Below, one piece after another: positions 1 to 7,695 of a stretch of 64,000 nucleotides of DNA. This stretch comes from Aromatoleum evansii (GTDB taxonomy: Bacteria; Pseudomonadota; Gammaproteobacteria; Burkholderiales; Rhodocyclaceae), in assembly GCF_012910805.1 (NCBI RefSeq), contig NZ_WTVK01000005.1, positions 1-64,000 on the forward strand, written 5' to 3'. Both the position numbers and the translations under genes were made by a program. Every line of letters begins with the position of its first letter. The first letter of the stretch is position 1. The notes beneath the pieces were generated by a model. It did not search any database and was not told the origin of the DNA. It was given only the letters and a program-made list of their open reading frames with translations.

Positions 1-25
1 GTGTTGTGATGGGGTTTTTTTTTTT

Positions 26-95
26 AATGATACGGCGACTACACAGTCCTACACCGTCTAATTCGTCGGCAGCGTCAGATGTTTATAAGAGACAG
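26..95. other. Illumina/Nextera adapter at contig start (not genomic)
   Basis: Bases 26-39 (AATGATACGGCGAC) equal the start of the Illumina P5 oligo. They are followed by TACAC and index-like bases. Bases 63-95 match the Nextera read-1 oligo TCGTCGGCAGCGTC plus the 19-bp Tn5 mosaic end at 77-95, with one mismatch. The T-run at 15-25 in front of it is probably artefact too. The first base that can be trusted as genome is about 96. Any gene prediction reading through this segment is false. Confidence 0.95.
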
Positions 96-97
96 GC

Positions 98-1822
98 CCC
101 ACCACAGCCATCGTCGTCGGCGACTGCGCCGGAACGGGTGAGCCCGCCCCAACCCACACCGACCGCGACCAGCGCATCCGCGTGCAGTTCCACTGGCAAC
201 GCGGCGAACGCTCGGCGAGCCGCCAGCCCCACCCCAGCGGCAGCGACAATGCCCCCGCCAATGCCACCCGCGGCGTATGGCTGCGCCTGCTCTCGCCGAT
301 GGCCGGCGCCGACTGGGGCGGCCACCTCGTCCCTCGTCCCGGCCAGGAAGTGCTCATCGCCTTCCAGCACGGCAACATCGACCGGCCCGTCGTCATCGGC
401 GCCCTCTACAACGGCGAGGGCAACCCGGACGGCGCCGGTAACCGCCTCGCCGGCGGCACCCAGCATGCCACCGCCAACGCCCCGGCCTGGTTCGCCGGCC
501 GTTCGGATCCCGCCCACACCCACCGCGCCAGCCTCTCCGGCATCAAGACGCAGGAACTCTCCGCCAGCCGCAGCGGACAGGGCGGCTACAACCAGCTCGT
601 GTTCGACGACACCGCCAACGAAGCGCGCATCGAACTCTCCACCACCCAGCACGACACCCGTCTGCAACTGGGCCACCTCAAGCAGCAGAGCGGAAACGCC
701 CGCGAGGCCAGCCGCGGACACGGCGCCGAACTCGCCACCCGCGCCGCGCTCGCCACCCGCGCCGGCAGCGGACTGCTCGTCAGCGCCGACGCACGGCCCG
801 GCGCGCACGGCCCCCACCTCGACAGCCGCGAGGCGATCGAGCGCACGGACGAAGCCCGCGACCTCGTACACGGCCTCGCCGCCACCGCCCACAAACACCA
901 CGCGGGCCTGAGCGGCGACGACGCCCCGGACAGCCTCCCCGCCACCACCTCGCTCGAACATGCCCTCGACGTCCTGCGCAGCACCGCCGAACGCCAGGAC
1001 ACCGACGCCGGCGCGAGCCCCAGCGGCTTCCTCGCCGCCGGCGGCGGCACCGGCACCGTCCCCGCCTGGTCCGCCCCCCGTATCCAGCACAGCGCCCCCG
1101 CCGGCATCGCCCAGCTTACCCCGCAAGACGTGATCCTCGCCGCCGGCCAGAACCTCGTCACCGCATCCGGCGACGCACAGTTCGTCAGCCAGGGCAATCA
1201 CGCCATGGCGATCGCGCATGGCCTCGCCCTCTTCACCATCGGCAAGGCCTCGGCCGGGCAGAAACCCAACACCGAAACCGGCATCCACCTGCATGCCGCC
1301 AGCGGGCAGGTCAGCGTGCAAAGCCAGCGCGGCAAGCTCAGCGCCGCCGCCGACAAGCGCGTTACCGTCGCGAGCACCAACGCCGCGCTGTCCGCCAGCG
1401 CCAGGAAGCACATCCTCGCCACCGCGCAGGGGGCGTATCTCAGGATCGAGGGCGGGAACATCCAGCTGCATGCGCCCGGAAAGGTTGCGCTCAAGGCGAG
1501 CAGGAAGAATTTGACGGGACCGAAGGCGGTAGCCGTGACCCTGCCAAGCTCTCCAAAGCCAAATAACCTGAAGTTCTCAGAGAGTGGCCGATACAGCCAG
1601 CGCGTCAATGTTGCCGGATTGATCGGTGGGGACCCGCTAGAGCAGTCGCTCCACGCGAGCCTCCCCTATGAGGCATACAACGAGCAAGGCACATTGATTG
1701 CCGCTGGCCAACTGAACGCGGACGGCACAACTGGAACGCTCTACACACATCAACCGGAGAAGCTCAAAGTCGTAATTTCCCATGGCGACTGGCAGTTTTT
1801 CCTGGATGTAAGTCACCTCTGA
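98..1822 (+). CDS. vgrG: Type VI secretion spike protein VgrG, 5'-truncated
   Basis: VgrG trimers form the tip of the T6SS tube and carry effectors into target cells. The reading frame is open from the adapter junction. The first readable residues contain the family signature DRDQRIRVQFHWQRG of the gp5-like OB-fold, followed by NRLAGGTQHATANAPAW. The DUF2345 region comes next (LVFDDTANEARIELSTT), with the QDVILAAGQNL stretch typical of its beta-helix. The last 90 residues form an adaptor-like tail that probably binds the cargo. Full VgrGs of this class are much longer, so the N-terminal gp27-like part is missing because the contig starts here, not because the gene is broken. It ends 12 bp before the effector gene, so the three genes to 4449 form a vgrG-effector-immunity cassette. 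Confidence 0.93.
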   Translation, partial: PTTAIVVGDCAGTGEPAPTHTDRDQRIRVQFHWQRGERSASRQPHPSGSDNAPANATRGVWLRLLSPMAGADWGGHLVPRPGQEVLIAFQHGNIDRPVVIGALYNGEGNPDGAGNRLAGGTQHATANAPAWFAGRSDPAHTHRASLSGIKTQELSASRSGQGGYNQLVFDDTANEARIELSTTQHDTRLQLGHLKQQSGNAREASRGHGAELATRAALATRAGSGLLVSADARPGAHGPHLDSREAIERTDEARDLVHGLAATAHKHHAGLSGDDAPDSLPATTSLEHALDVLRSTAERQDTDAGASPSGFLAAGGGTGTVPAWSAPRIQHSAPAGIAQLTPQDVILAAGQNLVTASGDAQFVSQGNHAMAIAHGLALFTIGKASAGQKPNTETGIHLHAASGQVSVQSQRGKLSAAADKRVTVASTNAALSASARKHILATAQGAYLRIEGGNIQLHAPGKVALKASRKNLTGPKAVAVTLPSSPKPNNLKFSESGRYSQRVNVAGLIGGDPLEQSLHASLPYEAYNEQGTLIAAGQLNADGTTGTLYTHQPEKLKVVISHGDWQFFLDVSHL

Positions 1823-1834
1823 TCGAGGCCACCC

Positions 1835-3793
1835 ATGAGCTCAGTTAACGACCCCATTGCGGCAGACAACATGCAACCGACGCATGACGAGATTCCGGGA
1901 GACTCAACCCCAACAACTGCAGACACCGAGAGCAAACAAGAGGAGACAATAACGCCTCGCCTCGAAATCGGCTTTCTGGCACTTGACGGAGAACCGATTG
2001 CCAAGATGGGGGTAGCCATCCGCTGGTCTGACGGCGAGCTGATTGCTCGTACTGATGCCGGCGGCAGTATTCCGCCTATCGAAGCGCCGCCCGGGGAAAC
2101 GCTGACCATCTCCGTGCAACGCCTTGATGGCAGCTACAAAGAACTTGGCGAATGCCGAATGCCTTCGAGCGACGGTGTGCTGACCGCGGTCAGTCCGAAT
2201 ATAGTCCTCGAGACCGCCACAGAAAGGCATGAAGGCAAGCCCGGCGATGGGGAAGACCATATCCCTAGACCGGTAGCAGCCGACCGCGGCGACCTGATAG
2301 CACAGGATAAACCTCCCAACGCCCATGATCCCGCTGCTACTCAGGCCGAGCCGGCAAAAACCGATACCGGACCAACAATAACCGTCCCTCCAAAAAGCTC
2401 CTCAATTGAGCGCTCGAGTACAAGTCAGCCTTCCGCCAAGCGACGACCTCCACCGAGCACGGGGCGGAAATCGGACCTCAAACCGAGGGCCCCGTCCGGG
2501 ACGATACCACCCAGAGTCCGGCAGAAAGCCGATAGACCGCCGCAGCACATTTCCGGCAGAACCGGTCATACGCCCACGTTAGAAAAGCGGCGCGACCAAA
2601 ACGGTAACCCTCTCGCGGTCATGCCGGGAAAAGTGTTGGATTGGTGGAACAGTTGGCGAATGCCAACATTTAACCTGTGGGGTGCGAGTACCAGCGAAAC
2701 CAGTACGCAAGCGCACAGCGCTGGCGGCACGACACCCGTGACCGCTGTTGCGGTCAATTCAGTAATGATCAAGCAAGTCCAAACGCTGCTCGAGTTCGCA
2801 CGGGAACAAACCGAGTATGACTATAAAGCAACGGGCGAGAGAACCGCTGATGTGCTGGCGTCTATGAACAAAGGGACATTCAATCACAGACCTGGCGAGA
2901 AAAGAACGGTCGACTCCTCCGGCCTCTGTTACACATATGTGAAGATTGCACTGGCGCGCTGCAAAATCGTTGACGGCATGCTAGTCGGCGAATCTGCCAG
3001 TGGCGCGGCACCTACCTTGCTAGCGAAAGGGTTCAAGGATGTTTCAGACGACGTGCCGGATGCGCGCTGGGCAGCAGCAGGAGACGTGATCGTTTACGAA
3101 TGGACGGAATCCAACTGGGAGAAACGCAAGGCCAAGAATCCAACTATCCCAAACTACGGGCATATCGATATTCGCGACTACGAATTTTATATTAGCGACT
3201 TTATTCCTGCACCACCAAAGCATCCTGGCCACCATCCAGCCTGGAGCAATTATCAGAATATCCGAATTTTCAGAAAGATTTTTGACCCCCTACCTATTCA
3301 ACGTATTAGGGCTTTCCTGCGCTGTATCCGTGACTTCGAATGCCAAGCTGAGAGCGACGACAGCAAACGATATCAGATGCTCAACGCTCCGTTACCTACC
3401 GGCAACAAACGTTTCTCGAGCTATGCCACGCATCCTTGGGAGGGGTTGCAGAAACCGACAAAGGGCTCGACGGCTGCAGGCGCCTATCAGATTATTCACG
3501 GAACGTGGAAAGAGATTTTCGATAAAGGACTGATGCAATACGCGGGCGATCTATTCAGTCCGTTGGTTCAGGACCGACTTGCAGTGATGAAACTTGAGGA
3601 TCGCGGCGCCCTGCATCTGGTACGCACCGGAAAAATCCGGGAGGCAGTTTCCTGCTTGACCTCGGAATGGACAAGCTTGCCGGGGGGCAAGGAGAATGCA
3701 CACCGCACCAGGGGTGGCCACAAACCAATGGACATGGCGTACTTCGAGAGCCTGTTCGAAGAACATTTAAGGCATGAAATTGTAAAATCATGA
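1835..3793 (+). CDS. T6SS peptidoglycan-degrading effector (NlpC/P60-like amidase plus lambda-R-like lysozyme)
   Basis: This is a 652-residue cargo effector directly behind vgrG. Residues 40-130 form a small beta-rich domain (LEIGFLALDGEPIAKMGV) that may be the loading domain. Residues 130-300 are a Pro/Ser/Lys-rich linker. Residues 310-480 look like an NlpC/P60-type cysteine amidase: Cys365 in SSGLCYTYVK, GDVIVYEW, then His443 in YGHIDIR. Residues 490-652 match the phage lambda R muramidase/transglycosylase family (GH104-like): Glu506 in CQAESDD, GSTAAGAYQIIHGTWKEI, and RGALHLVRTGKIREAV as in lambda R. Two different peptidoglycan bonds would be cut in the target periplasm. The effector role is inferred from position and domains. 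The gene overlaps the next one by 4 bp (ATGA), as expected for an effector/immunity pair. Confidence 0.85.
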   Translation: MSSVNDPIAADNMQPTHDEIPGDSTPTTADTESKQEETITPRLEIGFLALDGEPIAKMGVAIRWSDGELIARTDAGGSIPPIEAPPGETLTISVQRLDGSYKELGECRMPSSDGVLTAVSPNIVLETATERHEGKPGDGEDHIPRPVAADRGDLIAQDKPPNAHDPAATQAEPAKTDTGPTITVPPKSSSIERSSTSQPSAKRRPPPSTGRKSDLKPRAPSGTIPPRVRQKADRPPQHISGRTGHTPTLEKRRDQNGNPLAVMPGKVLDWWNSWRMPTFNLWGASTSETSTQAHSAGGTTPVTAVAVNSVMIKQVQTLLEFAREQTEYDYKATGERTADVLASMNKGTFNHRPGEKRTVDSSGLCYTYVKIALARCKIVDGMLVGESASGAAPTLLAKGFKDVSDDVPDARWAAAGDVIVYEWTESNWEKRKAKNPTIPNYGHIDIRDYEFYISDFIPAPPKHPGHHPAWSNYQNIRIFRKIFDPLPIQRIRAFLRCIRDFECQAESDDSKRYQMLNAPLPTGNKRFSSYATHPWEGLQKPTKGSTAAGAYQIIHGTWKEIFDKGLMQYAGDLFSPLVQDRLAVMKLEDRGALHLVRTGKIREAVSCLTSEWTSLPGGKENAHRTRGGHKPMDMAYFESLFEEHLRHEIVKS

Positions 3794-4449
3794 GAATTGC
3801 AGCAGGTTTATTTCTTGGTTTGAGTTTTTCATTGCTCGCGCCAAGCATTGTTCTCGGCGGTAACGACGCGACCGCAGAGCAAGCCGAGGTCACGAAATTC
3901 ATTGAATCAATGTATTCATATGATCCGGACACTTTTTCTCTCGGGAGATTTTCCGACAGCAACGGAGGCCCCTTCTTGATGAATCGCGTTTCGCGATCGA
4001 GTGGCAAATTCAACCCAGCAAGCCATTGCGCTTTGCTGAGGAATTTTTTCGAGGAAGATGCAATTAAGAAACGCCAAACTCGCTCTGGCACGGTCACGTG
4101 TGATGCGGATTACAGATATCCAAACCTGGATGCTGAAAATCTCTCCTCGGCGACTCGCTATATTGAGATTCCGAAACCACGAATCGCCCTCCCCGCGATC
4201 ACTGGAAACAGAGCCCAGGTTTCAGTGCTCACCGGTGAAAAATGGCGAAAAGGAAGCCCGCCCGACATTGAGCTTGCCCGCAGCCTTTACTTCCTGACGA
4301 AAACCGATGCTGGCTGGCGGGTAAGCAACGTCATGGTTCACACGAAGTGGCCAGACCTGGATGACGGAACGCACAACTGCTATTTCAGCTTCGCAAGACC
4401 CCCGTCTGACGAAGAACGGAAGGAAGTTCCACCGCATTGCAGGAACTGA
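3790..4449 (+). CDS. Probable periplasmic immunity protein for the upstream T6SS effector
   Basis: A 219-residue protein whose start overlaps the effector stop by 4 bp, implying translational coupling. The N-terminus is a clear Sec signal peptide (LFLGLSFSLLAPSIVLG, cleavage near residue 23), so the protein acts in the periplasm. That is where an anti-peptidoglycan effector must be neutralised. The rest is a soluble alpha/beta protein with three scattered Cys (HCALL, TVTCDAD, HNCYF) and one near the C-terminus (HCRN), possibly disulfide-bonded. I recognise no named family. The immunity role rests on position, coupling and export. Base composition is lower in GC than vgrG, like the effector, which fits exchange of the toxin/immunity part. 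Confidence 0.7.
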   Translation: MRIAAGLFLGLSFSLLAPSIVLGGNDATAEQAEVTKFIESMYSYDPDTFSLGRFSDSNGGPFLMNRVSRSSGKFNPASHCALLRNFFEEDAIKKRQTRSGTVTCDADYRYPNLDAENLSSATRYIEIPKPRIALPAITGNRAQVSVLTGEKWRKGSPPDIELARSLYFLTKTDAGWRVSNVMVHTKWPDLDDGTHNCYFSFARPPSDEERKEVPPHCRN

Positions 4450-4537
4450 CTTCCATGGGATCGCGCCGTACGGCGGCCCGCATGGAATCATCCGCTCCCC
4501 CAAGCGTCAAACTCCGACCAGAACGAAAGGAGTCGCC

Positions 4538-4900
4538 ATGAACTCCCCCGCATCCCCCAACCGGAGCGCCGTCTCGACGGCGTTCGAACGCGGCCTGCTC
4601 GTGCGGCTTCCCTTCGTGCTGGCCGGCGGGACGCTGATCGCCGCCCTCGCGCCGGCGCTCGCCCGCCTGATGGCGTGGGCCGGCATCGGCCCGGATCCCA
4701 CCGCCAGCATCACCACCGCGGACATCATCGGCCTCAGCATCCTGGGTCTGACCTTCAGCAGTGTGACCGTGCTGGCGATCGGGGCCGTGATCGTGCTGAT
4801 CATGAAGGGGCCGGCCTACTTCGCCGATTCCTATCCGCTGCAGGACGCCGAGCGCCCCGATCCGCCGTCGCAGGCGCGCGCGACGACGCGCGGCCGCTGA
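4538..4900 (+). CDS. Small two-helix membrane protein, unknown function
   Basis: A 120-residue protein. The ATG at 4538 is preceded by GAAAGGAG with good spacing, so it is chosen over upstream in-frame codons. Two hydrophobic segments are visible: about residues 23-45 (LPFVLAGGTLIAALAPALARLMAWAG) and 63-90 (IIGLSILGLTFSSVTVLAIGAVIVLIM). They are separated by a short polar loop and followed by a proline- and charge-rich tail. No catalytic or binding motif is seen. It lies alone between the T6SS cassette and the convergent trmA, and its stop is only a few bases from the trmA stop. Confidence 0.7.
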   Translation: MNSPASPNRSAVSTAFERGLLVRLPFVLAGGTLIAALAPALARLMAWAGIGPDPTASITTADIIGLSILGLTFSSVTVLAIGAVIVLIMKGPAYFADSYPLQDAERPDPPSQARATTRGR

Positions 4901-4904
4901 ACCC

Positions 4905-6008
4905 TCAGCCCGCCAGGTCGCGCCGCGTCAGCAACAGACCGGCCTCGAGGTGGTGCGTGTAGGGGAACTGGTCGAAAACTGCAGCGGCTGAAATCTCGTG
5001 CGAGTCTGCGAGTGCGGCGACGTTGTCGCGCAGCGTGTGGGGGTTGCAGGAGATGTACAGGATGCGGTCGAAGCTGCGCGCGAGCTTAACGGTAGCGTCG
5101 TCGAGGCCGCTGCGCGGGGGATCCACGAACAAGGTCGAGAAGCGGTAGCCGGCGAGGTCGACGTCCTTCATTCGCCGGTATTCGCGTCCACCGGCGAAGG
5201 CGTCGCTGATCTCGTCGCTCGACATGCGCACCATCGTGATGTTGCGGACGCCGTTCGCCTCGATGTTGTAGTGCGCGGCGCGTACCGAGGACTTGCTGAC
5301 CTCGGTCGCGAGGACACGGTCGAACAGCGGCGCCAACGCCATTGTGAAGTTGCCATTACCACAGTAGAGCTCCAGCAGGTCGCCGCCCACACCCACGACC
5401 TGACGCCGCGCCCAGCCCAGCATCTGGCGGTTCACGCCGCCGTTGGGCTGCGTGAAGCTGCCTTCGATCTGCTGGTAACGCAGGGGCCGGCCATCGACCT
5501 CGAACTCCTCCAGCAGCCAGTCGCGGTCGAGCACGATCTTCTGCTTGCGGCTGCGGCCGATGATCTGCACGCCCAGTTCCGCGGCGAGCGCGCGCGCGGC
5601 CGCTTCCCAGGCCGCGTCGAGCGCGCGGTGGTAGACGAGGCTCACCATCAGTTCGCCGCTCAGCGTCGCAAGGAATTCGACCTGGAAGATCTTCTTCCGC
5701 AGCACCTCATTCGCGCGCAGGGCGTCGCGCAGGCGCGGCATCAGGGCGCAGATCGGTGCCGCAGCGGCCGGGAAATCGTCGAGCAGCACCGGCGTCTTGG
5801 GGTCGTCCGAGGCGAACATCGCATAATCGATGAGACCGTCGCCGTGGTGCCACATGCGGAACTCGGCGCGCAGACGGTAGTGCAGCGGCTCGGACGCGAA
5901 CACCTCCGGGGCGGACACGCCCAGCGGGGCGAAATCGTCTGCAAACCGGGCGGTCTTTTCGGCGAGCTGGGCGGAGTATTCGGCGGGATCGAAGCGGGGC
6001 AGTGACAT
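4905..6008 (-). CDS. trmA: tRNA (uracil-5-)-methyltransferase TrmA
   Basis: Makes 5-methyluridine at position 54 of the tRNA T-loop using SAM. The product is 367 residues from the ATG at 6008 (MSLPRFDPAEY), almost the length of E. coli TrmA. An upstream in-frame extension has no ribosome site and is GC-rich shadow. Visible motifs: the SAM site LLELYCGNGNFTMALA, FVDPPRSGLD, the catalytic cysteine in ILYISCNPHTL, and the C-terminal QFPYTHHLEAG with the catalytic glutamate. No iron-sulfur cluster cysteines of the RlmD type are present at the N-terminus, which separates it from RlmC/RlmD. Monocistronic, convergent with the small membrane protein gene. Confidence 0.95.
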   Translation of the reverse strand: MSLPRFDPAEYSAQLAEKTARFADDFAPLGVSAPEVFASEPLHYRLRAEFRMWHHGDGLIDYAMFASDDPKTPVLLDDFPAAAAPICALMPRLRDALRANEVLRKKIFQVEFLATLSGELMVSLVYHRALDAAWEAAARALAAELGVQIIGRSRKQKIVLDRDWLLEEFEVDGRPLRYQQIEGSFTQPNGGVNRQMLGWARRQVVGVGGDLLELYCGNGNFTMALAPLFDRVLATEVSKSSVRAAHYNIEANGVRNITMVRMSSDEISDAFAGGREYRRMKDVDLAGYRFSTLFVDPPRSGLDDATVKLARSFDRILYISCNPHTLRDNVAALADSHEISAAAVFDQFPYTHHLEAGLLLTRRDLAG

Positions 6009-6260
6009 CTTGATTCGGCGGCAGTGGCGCCCCGCGTCGCGGATGGAAGGGAGCGGCGAACGGGGGCGAAAATCGGGCAGGAAAGTGGCAGCTGCGGGGG
6101 GCAATCTGCGGAGACGCGACTATACGCCGCCCGCGCCCGCGATGCAGCCGCCCCGGCCGCGGACAGTCTTGACGGGCATCAAAGCCCGCCGGCCATGACT
6201 GAGTAAAATAGTCGGAAATTCCCAGAATCCGCCACCCAAGCGGTCACGAGGCTCCCCGAC

Positions 6261-6476
6261 ATGGCCAAGAAGTTTCCCCTCCATCCCAAGCACCCCGAAC
6301 GCATCTGCTGGGGCTGCGACAAGTACTGCCCGGCCGATTCGCTGGCCTGCGGCAACGGCTCCGGTCGCACCCTGCACCCGGCCGAGATGCTCGGCGAAGA
6401 CTGGTACGAATACGGCGACTGGGGGCTGGACGTGCCGGAAGAACCGAAGAAACCTGCCGACCCGGCGAGTCGCTGA
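6261..6476 (+). CDS. DUF3079 family small protein
   Basis: A 71-residue cytoplasmic protein beginning MAKKFPLHPKHPERICWGC. This N-terminus with two CxxC-like pairs (CWGCDKYC and LACGNG) is characteristic of the DUF3079 family, common in beta- and gammaproteobacteria. The four cysteines could bind a metal, but that is inference. The second half is acidic and tryptophan-rich (EDWYEYGDWGLDVPEEPKKP). A strong stem-loop follows the stop by four bases, so it appears to be a single-gene transcript. Confidence 0.88.
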   Translation: MAKKFPLHPKHPERICWGCDKYCPADSLACGNGSGRTLHPAEMLGEDWYEYGDWGLDVPEEPKKPADPASR

Positions 6477-6480
6477 CGTG

Positions 6481-6505
6481 GCCTGGGGCGGCAACCGCCC
6501 CAGGC
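6481..6505 (+). terminator. Stem-loop after the DUF3079 gene
   Basis: Perfect 11-bp stem GCCTGGGGCGG/CCGCCCCAGGC with a three-base CAA loop, starting four bases after the DUF3079 stop. There is no clear T-run, so it may be an imperfect intrinsic terminator or a 3'-end stabiliser. Confidence 0.6.
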
Positions 6506-6638
6506 AGGATAATTCCGCCGTGACACGCGGCGGCGAACGCGTACACCGGCATCGCAACGCGCGCTGCCCCGCCCTGAACTTCCTGCGGTACTACACTGCA
6601 GCATGGGGGATTGCCCCGATTCGCGGGAGGCGCGCGGG

Positions 6639-6968
6639 ATGGCTTTCGACGAAGGACTCGCCGAGCGGCTGCGGGACGAACTCAGGGAGCATCACGACAT
6701 CGCCGAAAAGCGCATGTTCGGCGGCCTCGCCTTCATGCTGCGCGGCCACATGTGCGTCGGCATTCTCCGCGACACGCTGGTCGTGCGCGTCGGCGCCGAA
6801 CGGTACGAGGACGCCTTGCGCACGGCCCACGCTCGTCCGATGGACTTCACGGGGCGCCCGCTGACCGGTTTCGTGATGGTCGAACCGCCCGGTTTCGAGT
6901 CGGACGCCGATCTTTCACGCTGGGTCCATCGCGCCTTGCGCTTCAATGCTCTGCTGCCGCCGAAATGA
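6639..6968 (+). CDS. TfoX/Sxy N-terminal domain protein
   Basis: A 109-residue protein matching the N-terminal domain of the competence regulator TfoX/Sxy: RMFGGLAFMLRGHMCVGI, then VVRVGAERYEDAL and TGRPLTGFVMVEP. Only this domain is present. Full-length Sxy has a second C-terminal domain. Such stand-alone domains are widespread and their role is not established. The start at 6639 is chosen because GGGAGG lies at a proper distance, while the upstream ATG at 6603 has no ribosome site. Confidence 0.85.
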   Translation: MAFDEGLAERLRDELREHHDIAEKRMFGGLAFMLRGHMCVGILRDTLVVRVGAERYEDALRTAHARPMDFTGRPLTGFVMVEPPGFESDADLSRWVHRALRFNALLPPK

Positions 6969-7091
6969 TTCGCGACGTGTCGGAACGCCGGGGCCGATCG
7001 CGCCGGAATGCCCGCCGCGGCTCGCCGCAGCCGACCTCCGTTACATCTTCACACGCCGACGTCCGCCCACGGGGCGCCTAGCCTGACTAAG

Positions 7092-7667
7092 ATGGCATCC
7101 ATGTTCCGCCTCGCCACCCCTTCCGCGCACCTGCAGTTGCTGGTCGCGATGCTGCGCAATCCGGGCTCGACGGGCACGCTGCTGCCGTCGTCGCGCGCGC
7201 TCGCGAACGCGCTGGCGAGTGCCGCGGACGGTGCGGACCTCGTGGTTGAACTGGGCGCAGGTACCGGCCCGGTGACCGACGCGCTGCTGGCGAAGCTACC
7301 CGGCGTGCCGCTGATCGCGGTCGAACTGCAGGCCGCCCTCGCGCAGCGCCTGCGCCATCGTTATCCGTCGATGGACGTGCGCGAGGCGACGGCACGGCAG
7401 GTAGTCGATTCGCTGTTCGATCGCCCCGGCCGGATCGTCCTCGTTTCCAGCCTGCCTTTCCGTTCGCTTCCCGCGCATGTTGCGTCCGAGACCGCTCACA
7501 GCCTGTGCCGCTTCCTCGCGCACAGCCCGGAACGCAAGCTGGTGCAGTTCACCTACCATCCGCGTGCGCCCTTCGCGGCGCCGCGCCACCTGCGCTGGAA
7601 GCGGACATCGGTGATCTGGCGCAACACGCCGCCGGCGGGAATCTGGGAGCTGCGTCTGGCCCCTTGA
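7092..7667 (+). CDS. Class I SAM-dependent methyltransferase, phospholipid N-methyltransferase-like
   Basis: About 191 residues (the start could also be the ATG at 7101). It has the Rossmann SAM motif VVELGAGTGPVTDALL and the LLPSSRALANALAS stretch seen in PmtA-like and KsgA-related methyltransferases, then LVSSLPFRSLPAHV, where related enzymes carry their catalytic loop. PmtA proteins methylate phosphatidylethanolamine. The substrate here is inferred only from family resemblance. The C-terminal region is basic and hydrophobic, compatible with membrane-surface binding. The downstream gene is convergent. Confidence 0.75.
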   Translation: MASMFRLATPSAHLQLLVAMLRNPGSTGTLLPSSRALANALASAADGADLVVELGAGTGPVTDALLAKLPGVPLIAVELQAALAQRLRHRYPSMDVREATARQVVDSLFDRPGRIVLVSSLPFRSLPAHVASETAHSLCRFLAHSPERKLVQFTYHPRAPFAAPRHLRWKRTSVIWRNTPPAGIWELRLAP

Positions 7668-7695
7668 GCACGCGGTGCGGACCGATCCGCCGGCC

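Noticed and set aside
83-1471. 462-residue open frame antisense to vgrG
   Set aside because: High-GC shadow. The protein is Gly/Ala/Arg/Val-rich without motifs, and the sense frame is clearly VgrG.
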